A stretch of 41,186 nt of DNA from DASZZZ01 sp036260375 (GCA_036260375.1 DASZZZ010000001.1:1-41186); one strand, 5' to 3'; positions 6,156-15,406 are shown, counted from the stretch's first letter. Program-made: numbers and translations. The notes: a model not told the origin generated them from the sequence alone.

Positions 6156-8678
6156 TCACGCGAGCCGGCCCTGGGCGTCGTCGCCGTTCTCGCCGACGAC
6201 GGGAGCGACCGACGACACCACGGCGCCCTCGGACAGGCTCATCAGGCGCACGCCGGTGGCAGGGCGGCCCTGGCGCGAGATGCCGGCGACCGCCATGCGG
6301 ATGACCACGCCGTCGCCCGAGATCAGGAACACCTCGTCGCCCTGCCGCACGACGTTCGCGCCGACGATCGGCCCCCGCACGCGCGTCAGCTTCGCCGCGA
6401 TGACACCCTTGCCGCCGCGGCCCTTGCGCGGGAACTGCGACAGCTTCGTGCGCTTGCCGTAGCCGCCCTGCATGACGACGAGAAGCTCGCCGGTGTCGTC
6501 GTCGACCACGTCGCACGCGACGACCTCGTCGTCGTCGTCGAGCCGGATGCCGATCACGCCGGTCGCGGCACGGCCCATGGGCCGGACGGCGCGCTCGGGG
6601 AAGCGGATCGCCTTGCCCTTGCGCGTGATGAGCAGCACGTCGTGGTTGCCCGACGTCGGCCGCACGCGCACGACCTCGTCGCCGTCCTTGAGGTTGACGG
6701 CGATGATCCCCTCGCGCCGCGACGAGTCGTACTCCTGGAACGCCGTCTTCTTCACCATGCCGCGCTTGGTCGCGATCAGCAGGTAGCGGTTCGTCTCGTA
6801 GTCGCGCGTGTCGATGACCGCGGCGACGCGGTCCTCGGACCGCATCGAGACGACGTTGACCACCGCGGTGCCGCGCGCGGTCCGGTCGCGCTTGGGGATC
6901 TCGTGGGCCTTGAGGCGGTAGACGCGCCCGCTGGTCGAGAAGAGCAGCAGGTACGAGTGGGCGGTCGTCGTGATGAGGTGCTCGACGATGTCGCCTTCCT
7001 TGAGGTTGGCGCCGCGCACGCCGCGGCCCCCGCGCCCCTGCCGGCGATACGTGTCGAGCGGGACCGACTTCACGTAGCCGTCGCGCGACACCAGCACGAC
7101 GAGGTCCTCGTCGGCGATCAGGTCCTCGATGTCGAACTCGCCCTCGTCGGGGACGAGGCGCGTGCGCCGCTCGTCGGCGAACTTGCGCCTGATCTCGCGC
7201 AGCTCGTCGGCGATGATCGCGCGCACTTTGGCGGGGTCGGCGAGGATGCCGAGCAGCTCGGCGATCGTCCGCTGGAGCTCCTCGTGCTCGGCTCGGATCT
7301 TGTCCTGCTCGAGCGCGGTCAACCGGCGCAGCGGCATGTCGAGGATGTGCTGGGCCTGGACCTCGCTGAGCCCGAAGCGTGCGATGAGACCGTTGCGCGC
7401 TTCCTCGGCGTCGGCCGCGGCGCGGATGAGCGCGATGACCTCGTCGAGGTGGTCGAGCGCGACGATGAGGCCCTCGAGGATGTGGGCACGCTCCTGCGCC
7501 TTGCGCAGACGAAAGCGCGTGCGCCGCACGATGACGTCGATCTGATGCGTGACGTACCCCTCGATGGCGTGGGCGAGGTCGAGCGTGCGCGGTACTCCGT
7601 CGACGAGCGCGACCACGTTGACGCCGAAGTTGTCCTGCAGCTGCGTGCGCTTGTAGAGCGTGTTGAGCACGACCTGGGGGACCGCGTTACGCTTGAGGTC
7701 GATCACGAGACGCATGCCGTCGCGCGACGACTCGTCGCGCAGGTCTGCGATGCCCTCGAGCCGGTTCTCCTTGGCGTTGACGAGCTCGGCGATCTTCGCG
7801 GCGAGACGCGCCTTGTTGACCTGGTACGGAAGCTCGGTCACGACGATGCGCGGGTTGCCCTTCGGGCCCTCCTCGACCTCGCACACCGCGCGCATCTTGA
7901 TCGAGCCGCGTCCGGTCGTGTAGGCGTCGACGATCCCCTGGCGCCCGAGGACGAGGCCGCCGGTCGGGAAGTCGGGGCCCTTGACGTGCTTCATGCACGC
8001 ACGCAGCAGCTTCTCGTGGTCGCTCGACAGCTCCGGGTTCTCGAGGACCTCGACGACCGCGTCGACGACCTCGCCGAGGTTGTGCGGCGGGACGTTGGTC
8101 GCCATGCCGACCGCGATGCCGCTCGACCCGTTCACGAGCAGGTTGGGGAAGCGCGCCGGCAGCACGAGCGGCTCGACCTCGAACCCGTCGTAGTTCGGGA
8201 CGAAGTCGACGGTCTCCTCGTCGATGCCGTTGAGCATCTCCATGGCGAGCTGCGACAGCCGCGACTCGGTGTAGCGCATCGCCGCGGGGGCGTCGCCGTC
8301 GATCGACCCGAAGTTGCCCTGGCCGTCGATGAGCGGGTAGCGCGTCGAGAACTCCTGCGCGAGGCGCGCGAGCGCGTCGTAGATCGCCTGGTCGCCGTGC
8401 GGGTGGTACTTCTTCATGACGTCGCCCACGAGGGCGGCGCACTTGCGGTGCTGGCGCTCCGGGCGCAATCCGGCCTCGAGCGCCGCGAACAGGATGCGGC
8501 GGTGGACCGGCTTGAGACCGTCGCGCACGTCGGGAAGCGCGCGCGACACGATGACGGACATCGCGTACTCGAGGAACGAATACTGGACCTCTTCCTCGAT
8601 CGTGATGTCGGTCACGCCCGCGGAGCCGTTGCCGTCGTCGGCCGGTAGCGGTTCTTGCCGTGGTGGTCTGTTCGCCAT
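6156..8678 (-). CDS. gyrA: DNA gyrase subunit A
   Basis: An 840-residue type IIA topoisomerase subunit that cuts and reseals DNA; with GyrB it introduces negative supercoils. The winged-helix/tower core runs from about residue 25 (DITIEEEVQYSFLEYAMSVI). The catalytic Tyr is Y136 in AAMRYTESRL. The helix-4 quinolone region reads HPHGDQAIYD, with Gln97 at the position of E. coli Ser83 and Asp101 at that of Asp87. The C-terminal pinwheel domain carries the GyrA box as QGRGGRG, a normal variant needed for wrapping. An AGGGG ribosome site precedes the ATG and only 9 nt separate it from the gyrB stop, so the two are co-transcribed. Confidence 0.98.
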   Translation of the reverse strand: MANRPPRQEPLPADDGNGSAGVTDITIEEEVQYSFLEYAMSVIVSRALPDVRDGLKPVHRRILFAALEAGLRPERQHRKCAALVGDVMKKYHPHGDQAIYDALARLAQEFSTRYPLIDGQGNFGSIDGDAPAAMRYTESRLSQLAMEMLNGIDEETVDFVPNYDGFEVEPLVLPARFPNLLVNGSSGIAVGMATNVPPHNLGEVVDAVVEVLENPELSSDHEKLLRACMKHVKGPDFPTGGLVLGRQGIVDAYTTGRGSIKMRAVCEVEEGPKGNPRIVVTELPYQVNKARLAAKIAELVNAKENRLEGIADLRDESSRDGMRLVIDLKRNAVPQVVLNTLYKRTQLQDNFGVNVVALVDGVPRTLDLAHAIEGYVTHQIDVIVRRTRFRLRKAQERAHILEGLIVALDHLDEVIALIRAAADAEEARNGLIARFGLSEVQAQHILDMPLRRLTALEQDKIRAEHEELQRTIAELLGILADPAKVRAIIADELREIRRKFADERRTRLVPDEGEFDIEDLIADEDLVVLVSRDGYVKSVPLDTYRRQGRGGRGVRGANLKEGDIVEHLITTTAHSYLLLFSTSGRVYRLKAHEIPKRDRTARGTAVVNVVSMRSEDRVAAVIDTRDYETNRYLLIATKRGMVKKTAFQEYDSSRREGIIAVNLKDGDEVVRVRPTSGNHDVLLITRKGKAIRFPERAVRPMGRAATGVIGIRLDDDDEVVACDVVDDDTGELLVVMQGGYGKRTKLSQFPRKGRGGKGVIAAKLTRVRGPIVGANVVRQGDEVFLISGDGVVIRMAVAGISRQGRPATGVRLMSLSEGAVVSSVAPVVGENGDDAQGRLA

Positions 8679-8687
8679 CGCCCCTAC

Positions 8688-10637
8688 CTAGATGTCGAGG
8701 AAGCGGACGTCCTTGGCGTTGTGCTGTATGAACGTCTTGCGCTGCTCGACGTCGTCTCCCATCAGGTGATCGAAGAGTTGCGCCGCCGCGGTCGCGTCCT
8801 CCATCGTGACGCGCAGCAGCGTGCGGTTGTCGGGATCGAGCGTGGTCTCCCACAGCTCGGTCGGGTTCATCTCACCGAGTCCCTTGAAACGCTGTGACTC
8901 GATGCGCGCGCCGGGGTTGGCGGCGCGGTACGCGTCGAGCTCCTCGTCGTTCATGAAGTAGTGGACCTTGCCCTTGTGCTTGACGCGGTAGAGCGGGGGT
9001 TGGGCGACGAAGACGTAGCCCGCCTCGATGAGCCCGCGCATGTGGCGGAACAACAGCGTCAGCAGCAGGGTCTTGATGTGCGCGCCGTCGACGTCGGCGT
9101 CGGCCATCGCGACGATCTTGTGATAGCGGCACTTGTCGATGTCGAACTCGTCGCCGATGCCCGTTCCGACCGCCGTGATGATCGCCTGGATCTCCTTGTT
9201 CTCGAGGATCTTCGCGAGCCGTGCGCGCTCGACGTTGAGGATCTTGCCCCGCAGCGGAAGGATCGCCTGGAACTCGCGCTGGCGCGCCTGCTTGGCGCTG
9301 CCGCCGGCTGAGTCGCCCTCGACGATGAACAGCTCGGAGCGCGCGGGCTCGTTCGACTGGCAGTCGGCGAGCTTGCCAGGCAGCGCGCTCGACTCGAGCA
9401 GCGACTTCCGCCGGACGAGGTCGCGCGCCTTGCGCGCCTCCAGGCGGGCGCGCTGCGCCGATATTGCCTTGTTGCAGATCGCGCGCGCGTCGGAGGGATG
9501 CTCCTCCATGAACGCGGCGAACTTCTCGTTCATCTCGCGCTCGACGAACGAGCGGATCTCGGTGTTGCCGAGCTTGGTCTTCGTCTGGCCCTCGAACTGC
9601 GGGTCGCGCAACTTGACGGACACGATCGCGGTTAGCCCCTCGCGACAGTCCTCGCCGGCGAGGCCGTCGTCCTTGTCCTTGAGGAGGCTCTTGGAACGCG
9701 CGTACGACGTCACCACGCGCGTCAGCGAGCGGCGGAAGCCCTCCTCGTGCATGCCGCCCTCGTGCGTGTTGATGTTGTTGGCGAAGGTGAACACGGACTC
9801 GTTGAACGACGACGACCACTGCATCGCGACCTCGAGCTCGTGCGTGTCGGCCTTCGACTCGAAGTACACGACGCGCTTGTGCACGGGTTCTCGCCCGGCG
9901 TTGAGGTGCTTGACGAAGTCGACGATGCCGCCGGTGTAGCGGAAGCTCTCGACGACCTCGGGCTCGACGCGGCGGTCGACGAGGCGGATCTCCAGCCCCC
10001 GGTTGAGGAACGCCATCTCGCGCAGCCGCTGCGCGAGCGTGTCGAAGCGGAAGTCGCGCTCCTCGGTGAATATCTCGTGGTCGGGCCAGAACGCCACGGA
10101 CGTCCCGGTGCGCTTCGACGGCTTGACCGCCTCGAGCTTGGTCGTCGGGCGCCCGCGCTCGTAGCTCTGGCGGTGCAGCTTGCCGTCGCGCGCGACCTCG
10201 ATCTCGAGGCGCTCGGACAGCGCGTTGACGACCGAGACGCCGACCCCGTGGAGGCCGCCGGACACCTGGTAGCCCTTGCCCCCGAACTTGCCGCCGGCGT
10301 GCAGCGTCGTGAGCACGACCTCGACCGCGGGCTTGCCCTCGCCCTTGATGACGCCGACGGGGATGCCCCGCCCGTCGTCGGACACGCGACAGCCGCCGTC
10401 GGCGAGGAGCTCCACGACGATCCGGTCGCAGAAGCCGGCCATCGCCTCGTCGACCGCGTTGTCGACGACCTCGTAGACGAGATGGTGCAGCCCACGGATG
10501 CCGGTGGAGCCGATGTACATCCCCGGCCGCTGGCGAACCGGCTCGAGCCCCTTGAGGACGGTGATGTCCTGCGCCGTGTAGCTGGCGCGCGGACGCGTCT
10601 TCGTGGCGGGCGCGGTCTGCTTTGCCGAGCTGATCAA
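8688..10637 (-). CDS. gyrB: DNA gyrase subunit B
   Basis: A 649-residue ATPase subunit of gyrase. GHKL ATPase motifs are present in order (YEVVDNAVDEA with the Mg-binding Asn; DDGRGIPVG; LHAGGKFGGKGYQVSGGLHGVG). The transducer domain follows, and the TOPRIM domain has ELFIVEGDSAGGSAK and the acidic MADADVDGAHI, ending KGLGEMNPTELWETTLDP. Length is typical for the short actinobacterial type without a large insertion. The only usable start is a TTG at 10637, and the GAGGAG directly before it is unusually close, so the exact start is uncertain by a few residues. A promoter with a perfect -10 about 110 nt upstream and a leader hairpin are described separately. Confidence 0.97.
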   Translation of the reverse strand: MISSAKQTAPATKTRPRASYTAQDITVLKGLEPVRQRPGMYIGSTGIRGLHHLVYEVVDNAVDEAMAGFCDRIVVELLADGGCRVSDDGRGIPVGVIKGEGKPAVEVVLTTLHAGGKFGGKGYQVSGGLHGVGVSVVNALSERLEIEVARDGKLHRQSYERGRPTTKLEAVKPSKRTGTSVAFWPDHEIFTEERDFRFDTLAQRLREMAFLNRGLEIRLVDRRVEPEVVESFRYTGGIVDFVKHLNAGREPVHKRVVYFESKADTHELEVAMQWSSSFNESVFTFANNINTHEGGMHEEGFRRSLTRVVTSYARSKSLLKDKDDGLAGEDCREGLTAIVSVKLRDPQFEGQTKTKLGNTEIRSFVEREMNEKFAAFMEEHPSDARAICNKAISAQRARLEARKARDLVRRKSLLESSALPGKLADCQSNEPARSELFIVEGDSAGGSAKQARQREFQAILPLRGKILNVERARLAKILENKEIQAIITAVGTGIGDEFDIDKCRYHKIVAMADADVDGAHIKTLLLTLLFRHMRGLIEAGYVFVAQPPLYRVKHKGKVHYFMNDEELDAYRAANPGARIESQRFKGLGEMNPTELWETTLDPDNRTLLRVTMEDATAAAQLFDHLMGDDVEQRKTFIQHNAKDVRFLDI

Positions 10638-10697
10638 CTCCTCACGCGACGGCGCCGCGCGCCGATGGACGCGGCGTAGTTCGTGGGCCCGAAGCCC

Positions 10698-10720
10698 GGC
10701 GTCCGGGCGCGCCGGACGCC
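10698..10720 (-). other. Perfect hairpin in the gyrB leader
   Basis: A 9-bp perfect stem (10698-10706 with 10712-10720) closes a 5-nt loop. It lies between the predicted gyrB transcription start (near 10741) and the gyrB start codon, so it would be in the mRNA leader, beginning about 20 nt after the start of the RNA. It could stabilise the mRNA or respond to supercoiling-dependent transcription. No T-tract is present. Confidence 0.5.
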
Positions 10721-10747
10721 TGCGAAGGGCGCTGGAATCACCGCTGA

Positions 10748-10756
10748 ATTATAGCA
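10748..10756 (-). promoter_or_regulatory. Extended -10 promoter of gyrB-gyrA
   Basis: On the minus strand the sequence reads TGCTATAAT, an extended -10 with a perfect TATAAT hexamer, in an island of AT-rich DNA (10745-10787) that stands out from its surroundings. A -35 match is weak (TTCACC at 19 nt), consistent with an extended -10 promoter. Predicted start near 10741, giving a leader of about 105 nt. Confidence 0.65.
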
Positions 10757-10847
10757 ATTACCTGCGACTTTGGGTGAATTAGCCTATGCTCCGCGCCACG
10801 TTGCGAACGCCGTTCGCGCGTGCGCGCGGTGCCCCGAGGTGTGGCTT

Positions 10848-11363
10848 TCACCGCCGGCGCGCCCGGGCGCGCGCCCATGCCTCGTGCGCCCTCCGGAGCG
10901 CCTCCTCCGGAGCGCGCGGCTCGGGCGCGGACGGCTCGTCGCCGGCGCCCGCCGGAGGCTCGTCGGCGCGAGTGCCGCGCCCCGGCGCGGCCCGGTCCGG
11001 CGCACGCGCCGCGCCGGGGTCCGAGGGCCCGCTCGCCGCGGCGTCGGGCGGCGGGCCCGTCCACACGCGCACCTCCACGACCGTCCCGCGCCCGACGACC
11101 TCGTCGGCGCGCCGGCGGATCTCGTCGGCGAGATAGCCGATCTCGGTCGCCCACGCCGGCGACTCGGCGCGCACGCGCAAGACGCCGTCGCGCAGCGACG
11201 TCGGCTCGGCGCGCCGCGCGATCTCGGGGCCGACGACGTCTCGCCACGCCGCCCACAGCCGGCCCGTCGCAACCGGGTCGCGCAGCCCGAAGCGCGCCGT
11301 GGCGCCGCCCAGCGCGTCGCGCAGGCGGACGGGGTCGTCGTACGAGTCGCGGCCGCGGCTCAC
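10848..11363 (-). CDS. dciA: DciA (DUF721), replicative helicase loader
   Basis: A 171-residue DUF721/DciA protein (PF05258; Rv0004 family). The N-terminal conserved domain runs from PVRLRDALGGATARFGL through GRLWAAWRDVVGPEIARRAEPTSLRDGVLRVRAESPAWATEIGYLADEI, which is the KH-like DciA fold. The C-terminal 60 residues are Pro/Ala/Arg-rich and probably disordered, as usual in this family. DciA interacts with and helps load the DnaB helicase in bacteria lacking DnaC or DnaI. The GTG start at 11361-11363 overlaps the recF stop (GTGA), so the pair is translationally coupled. Longer in-frame extension upstream lies inside recF. Confidence 0.9.
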   Translation of the reverse strand: MSRGRDSYDDPVRLRDALGGATARFGLRDPVATGRLWAAWRDVVGPEIARRAEPTSLRDGVLRVRAESPAWATEIGYLADEIRRRADEVVGRGTVVEVRVWTGPPPDAAASGPSDPGAARAPDRAAPGRGTRADEPPAGAGDEPSAPEPRAPEEALRRAHEAWARARARRR

Positions 11364-12529
11364 GCCGGCTCGGGTCCGATCTCGGCCCGGCCCCCGGCGA
11401 TCGTCACGACCCGCTCGGGGCGCGCCTCGCCTACGGCCGCGGGGTCGGCCGACGACAGCAACGTCTGACCCATCGTTCGGACCGCGTCGGCGAGCCACGC
11501 GCGCCGGCCGGGATCGAGCTCCGAGAAGACGTCGTCGAGCAGCAGCACGGGCTGCTCGACCAGCGCGTCGGTCAGCAGGTCGTGCTCGCCGAGCTTGAGC
11601 GCGAGCGCGGCGGTGCGCTGTTCGCCCTGCGACGCGAACGCGCGCGCGTCGAGCGCCGCCGACTCGTCCGCCGACGTGAGCCGCACCACGACGTCGTCCC
11701 GTTGCGGCCCCACGAGCGACGCGCCGCGCTCGATCTCGCGGTCGCGCACCTCCTCGACGCGGCGCGCGAGCGCGGTCCGCAACGTCTCGACGTCGACCGA
11801 TCCCGGCGCCTCGACCGCGGCGCGCCGCGTGTCGTCGTCGATCCACGCGCTCGCGTACTCGAGCTCCAGCGCCCCGGCGCCGGCGAGGGCCCGGTACCGC
11901 TCGACGGCGTGCGGGAGCAGCCGGCCCAGCGCCTCCAGGCGCGCCGCGGCGAGAGCCGCCCCGGCGCGGCACAAGCTCTCGTCCCACACGTCGAGCGTGC
12001 GCGCCACGGCGGCGGACCCGGCGCGCGGCGCCGACTTCAGCAACGCGTTGCGCTGCTTGAGGACGCGCTCCCACTCGCGCCGCAGCGCGTCGCGCGCCGG
12101 ACGCAGCTTGACGGTGAGCTCGTCGAGGAAGCGGCGTCGCCCGTCGGGCGACCCCTTGACGAGCGACAGCTCGTCGGGCCCGAAGAAGACGGTCGTCACG
12201 ACCGCGCCGAGGGCGCGCGCCCCGGGCACGGGCGTCCCGTTGACGAGGGCGCGAGTGCCGCGCCCGGGTCGCAGCTCGAGGTCGACGCGCGTCCGGCGCT
12301 CGCCGCGCGCGACGACCGCGTGCAGCCGCGCCGCGTCGGCTCCCCGTGCCACGACGGTCGCGTCGGGGCTTCGCGGCGACCCGAACCCCGACAGGCAGTA
12401 CACGGCCTCGAGGAGGTTCGTCTTGCCCTGCGCGTTACGCCCGATCACGAGGTTGAGTCCCGACGCGAAGGACACGCGCTCGGTGCCGTAGTTGCGAAAA
12501 TCCTCGAGCGCGAGCTCTTCGACGCGCAA
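11360..12529 (-). CDS. recF: DNA replication and repair protein RecF
   Basis: A 389-residue SMC-like ATPase that helps load RecA at single-strand gaps. It opens with RVEELALEDFRNYG, the usual RecF N-terminus, which supports the TTG start at 12527-12529 even though the AGGGG ribosome site is very close. Walker A is GRNAQGKTNLLEA, the signature motif is SQGEQRTAALALKL and Walker B with the D-loop is VLLLDDVFSELDPGRR. Length is in the usual range. Four nucleotides separate it from the dnaN stop, and the gene is coupled to dciA at its end, so dnaN-recF-dciA form one transcription unit. Confidence 0.97.
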   Translation of the reverse strand: MRVEELALEDFRNYGTERVSFASGLNLVIGRNAQGKTNLLEAVYCLSGFGSPRSPDATVVARGADAARLHAVVARGERRTRVDLELRPGRGTRALVNGTPVPGARALGAVVTTVFFGPDELSLVKGSPDGRRRFLDELTVKLRPARDALRREWERVLKQRNALLKSAPRAGSAAVARTLDVWDESLCRAGAALAAARLEALGRLLPHAVERYRALAGAGALELEYASAWIDDDTRRAAVEAPGSVDVETLRTALARRVEEVRDREIERGASLVGPQRDDVVVRLTSADESAALDARAFASQGEQRTAALALKLGEHDLLTDALVEQPVLLLDDVFSELDPGRRAWLADAVRTMGQTLLSSADPAAVGEARPERVVTIAGGRAEIGPEPA

Positions 12530-12533
12530 TCCC

Positions 12534-13661
12534 CTACGACAGCCGGACCGGCATCAACAGGTAGGTGAAGCCGTCGTCGTCCTGCCCGCGCACGATCGCC
12601 GGCTTCAGCCCGTCGCCCGCCTCGAGCACGACGTGCTCGGACGCGATCGCGGAGACGCCGTCGTTGAGGAACGCGGGGTTGAACGCGATCACGAGCGGCT
12701 CGCCCTCGTACTCCGCGTCGACCACCTCCTGGCCCTCGCCGACGTCGGGGGTGTGCGCCGACACCTCGAGCTCCGCGTCGAGGCGCAGCTTGACGGGGAG
12801 GTTGTTCTGCGCCAGCAGGCCGACGCGCCGCGTCACCTCGAGCAGCGCCTCGCGCGCGACCGTGAGCCGGTTGCCGTAACCGGACGGCACGAGCTGACGG
12901 TAGTTCGGGAACTCGCCCTCGATGAAGCGCGATCCGATGACCGACTGCGCCCCGTCGCGGCCCGGGATGGCGAACGACATCAGGTTCTCGCTCACCGCGG
13001 CCTTCACGGCTCCGTCCACGCCCTGGAGCGCACGCGCGAGCTCTCCGAGGGCGCGCGCCGGGAGCACGACCTTGCGCGTCTCGGCCGGTCCGCCCGACAC
13101 GTCGAGGTGGCGCACCGCGAGGCGGTACGAGTCGGTCGCCGCGAGCGTCAACGCGCCCGACTCCATCTCCCACAGGACGCCCGTGAGGATCTGACGACTC
13201 TCGTCGGGCGACGCGCTACGGATCACCTGCGACAGCGCGACCGCGAGGCGCGGGCCGTCGATGTCGATGCCGAACGTGTCCGCGGCCTCGGCGCGCTCGT
13301 CGATCGGCAGGGCCGGGTAGTCCTCCGACGCGAGCGCCTTGACGCGGAACTGGCCCCGGCCCGAGCCGATCTCGATCTCGCCGTCGCCGCCGGCGAGGCT
13401 CACGGCCCCCGATCCGAGGCTCCGGATCATCTCGCCGAACAGGCGGCCGGGGACGATCGCACGACCGGGCTCGTCGACGCCGGCGCGCAGGGCGGTCTGC
13501 ATCGTGAGCTCCAGGTCCGTCGCCGCGACGACGATCTCGCCGTCGTCCTTCGCCTCGAGCCGGAGCCCCGACAGCACCGGCAGCGTCGCCCGGTTCGATA
13601 TCGCCCTCGACGCGAACTGCACCGCGTCGAGCAGGTCGTCGCGCTCGCAACGGAACTTCAT
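12534..13661 (-). CDS. dnaN: DNA polymerase III beta sliding clamp
   Basis: A 375-residue clamp with the three-repeat architecture: MKFRCERDDLLDAVQFASRA at the N-terminus, TLPVLSGLRLEA, the middle domain around IFE-like ALSQVIRSASPDESRQILTG, GEFPNYRQLVPS in domain three, and the family's terminal sequence MPVRL (here with one extra Ser). It forms the ring that tethers polymerase to DNA and binds clamp-interacting proteins. GGAGGAG stands 5 nt before the ATG. The 277-bp spacer to dnaA is discussed as part of oriC. Confidence 0.98.
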   Translation of the reverse strand: MKFRCERDDLLDAVQFASRAISNRATLPVLSGLRLEAKDDGEIVVAATDLELTMQTALRAGVDEPGRAIVPGRLFGEMIRSLGSGAVSLAGGDGEIEIGSGRGQFRVKALASEDYPALPIDERAEAADTFGIDIDGPRLAVALSQVIRSASPDESRQILTGVLWEMESGALTLAATDSYRLAVRHLDVSGGPAETRKVVLPARALGELARALQGVDGAVKAAVSENLMSFAIPGRDGAQSVIGSRFIEGEFPNYRQLVPSGYGNRLTVAREALLEVTRRVGLLAQNNLPVKLRLDAELEVSAHTPDVGEGQEVVDAEYEGEPLVIAFNPAFLNDGVSAIASEHVVLEAGDGLKPAIVRGQDDDGFTYLLMPVRLS

Positions 13662-13689
13662 GTTGCTCCTCCGATCGGAAGCGGTTGCC

Positions 13690-13947
13690 GCCGTTCGATG
13701 CTAGAGCGGCGGTGAGACAACAACGAGGATTGCCGGGCTTCGATTCGTATCGATGTATCTCTTTCGTAGACGTACTCGTAGGGCCTGTGGAAGCTGGTGA
13801 TATCGGGTGTCGCCGCAGGTCGGGGCCGGCGCAGCCCTGTGGGCGACGGCGCCGTCGCATTGTGAGCCGCCGCGGGCGCGCGGACGCGACGGGCGTGTCG
13901 TCGGGCGGTTGTCCACCGGTCGCGCCGCTCCCGGGCGCTTATCCACG
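13690..13947. other. dnaA-dnaN spacer: AT-richer stretch and DnaA boxes, probable part of oriC
   Basis: The 277-bp spacer holds an AT-richer patch at about 13715-13800, roughly half A+T against about a quarter around it, a candidate unwinding element. Next to dnaA there are two near-consensus DnaA boxes: TTGTCCACC at 13909-13917 and TTATCCACG at 13939-13947, the latter overlapping the dnaA stop codon. A weaker inverted match lies at 13838-13846. I see no gene here. Together with the boxes upstream of dnaA this suggests a two-part origin; which side unwinds is inference. Confidence 0.6.
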
Positions 13948-15378
13948 GGCGGCCTGTTGGCGGATGCGGGCGGTGAGCTCCTGCACCTGCTCGTAGCAGC
14001 TTTGGCGCTCGCGCAGCAGGTTGCGCACCTTGTTGGCCGCGTAGATGACGGTCGAGTGGTCGCGGCCCCCGAACCGCTCGCCGATGCGAGGCAGGGACAG
14101 GTCGGTGAGCTCGCGGCAGAGGTACATGGCCATCTGACGTGCGGTGACGAGGGGGCGGGACCGGTCGGGGCTGCGGATTTCGTCGGGCGTGACGTCGAAG
14201 TAGTCGGCCGCGACCGAGATCACGAGGTCGGCCGTGACGCGTGCCTCGCTCGCGTCGGGCAGGAGCGACTGGAGCACACCCTGCGCGAGCTCGAGCGTGA
14301 CCTCGGAGCGTGTGAGCGACGCGTATGCCGCGACGCGTATGAGCGCGCCCTCCAGCTCGCGGATGTTCGTCTGGATGCGGCTCGCGATGAACGACAGGAC
14401 GTCCGGCGGCACGACGAGGCGCTCGGTCTCGGACTTCTTGCGCAGGATCGCGAGGCGCGTCTCGAGATCGGGCGGCTGGATGTCGGTGATGAGCCCCCAC
14501 TCGAAGCGCGTGCGCAGACGCTCCTCGAGGGTCGGGATCTTCTTCGGGGGCCGGTCCGACGTGATGACGATCTGGCTCGTCGGGTGGAGCGCGTTGAAGG
14601 TGTGGAAGAACTCCTCCTGCGTGCGCTCCTTGCCCTCGAGGAACTGGATGTCGTCGACCAGCAGGAGGTCGGCGGCGCGGTAGCGGGAGTGGAACGCCGG
14701 GATCGTGCGGCGTTGGAGCGCGGCGATGAAGTCGTTCATGAACTGCTCGGTCGAGACGTAGCGCACGAGCAGGCGCGAGTGGCACCGTTGGACGTAGTGC
14801 CCGATGGCGTGGAGCAGGTGGGTCTTGCCGAGCCCGGCGCCGCCGTAGACGAACAGCGGGTTGTAGGCCTGCGCGGGGGCCTCCGCGATGGCGAGCGCGG
14901 CGGCGTGGGCGAACCGGTTCGACGAGCCGATGACGAACGAGTCGAAGGTGTACTTCGGAAGGAAGTAGGTGCGCTCCGGCGTCGACTCCGGCGTCTCCGG
15001 CACGGGGTCGGCGTCGGCGGCGACGTCGGGGAGCGGCTCGTGGACGTCGTCGTGACGGCCGTCGCCGGCGATGAGCGACACCTGCAGTGGCCGGTCCGCG
15101 CTCTGCGACAGCGCGTCCACGAGCTGCTGGATGTAGCGGCTCTCGATCCACTCCTTCGTGAACGGGTTCGGCACCTCGAGCATGAAGGTGTCCCCGGACA
15201 GGCCGACGGCGCGGGCCCGCCCGAACCAGGCCGAGAAGTTGCCCTCGGACAGGCGGTCGCGCAGCACGACCGCGGCGTCGGTCCAGATCGTGTCGGCGGG
15301 CGGCGGCTGGGCGCCGCCGGCGTGAGCCACCGCAACGCTCGAAGGCGATGCGGGCTCGACCCCGGTGGAGATGTGCAC
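13939..15378 (-). CDS. dnaA: Chromosomal replication initiator DnaA
   Basis: A 479-residue initiator ATPase. Domain I is near residues 30-100 (IWTDAAVVLRDRLSEGNFSAWF), domain II is a short acidic/Pro linker (about 108-135), and domain III has Walker A GGAGLGKTH (179-187), Walker B LLLVDDIQFL (238-247) and the arginine-finger region IPTLEERLRTRFEWGL. Domain IV carries the DNA-recognition signature GGRDHSTVIYAANKV (DHSTV at 440-444). I chose the GTG at 15376-15378, preceded by GGGGGAGAGG. The frame stays open to 15645, but that extension translates the DnaA boxes of the origin and has no similarity to domain I, so it is not coding. Confidence 0.97.
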   Translation of the reverse strand: MHISTGVEPASPSSVAVAHAGGAQPPPADTIWTDAAVVLRDRLSEGNFSAWFGRARAVGLSGDTFMLEVPNPFTKEWIESRYIQQLVDALSQSADRPLQVSLIAGDGRHDDVHEPLPDVAADADPVPETPESTPERTYFLPKYTFDSFVIGSSNRFAHAAALAIAEAPAQAYNPLFVYGGAGLGKTHLLHAIGHYVQRCHSRLLVRYVSTEQFMNDFIAALQRRTIPAFHSRYRAADLLLVDDIQFLEGKERTQEEFFHTFNALHPTSQIVITSDRPPKKIPTLEERLRTRFEWGLITDIQPPDLETRLAILRKKSETERLVVPPDVLSFIASRIQTNIRELEGALIRVAAYASLTRSEVTLELAQGVLQSLLPDASEARVTADLVISVAADYFDVTPDEIRSPDRSRPLVTARQMAMYLCRELTDLSLPRIGERFGGRDHSTVIYAANKVRNLLRERQSCYEQVQELTARIRQQAARG

Positions 15379-15406
15379 GGCCTCTCCCCCTTGCGTGAGT
15401 TCGGGC

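Noticed and set aside
6642..8648. Long plus-strand open frame opposite gyrA
   Set aside because: Shadow of gyrA; mirrors its codon bias and has no recognisable motif.
10803..10817. GCGAAC-gcc-GTTCGC hairpin after dciA as an intrinsic terminator
   Set aside because: Only a 6-bp stem with a 3-nt loop and no T-tract on the relevant strand; kept as too weak.
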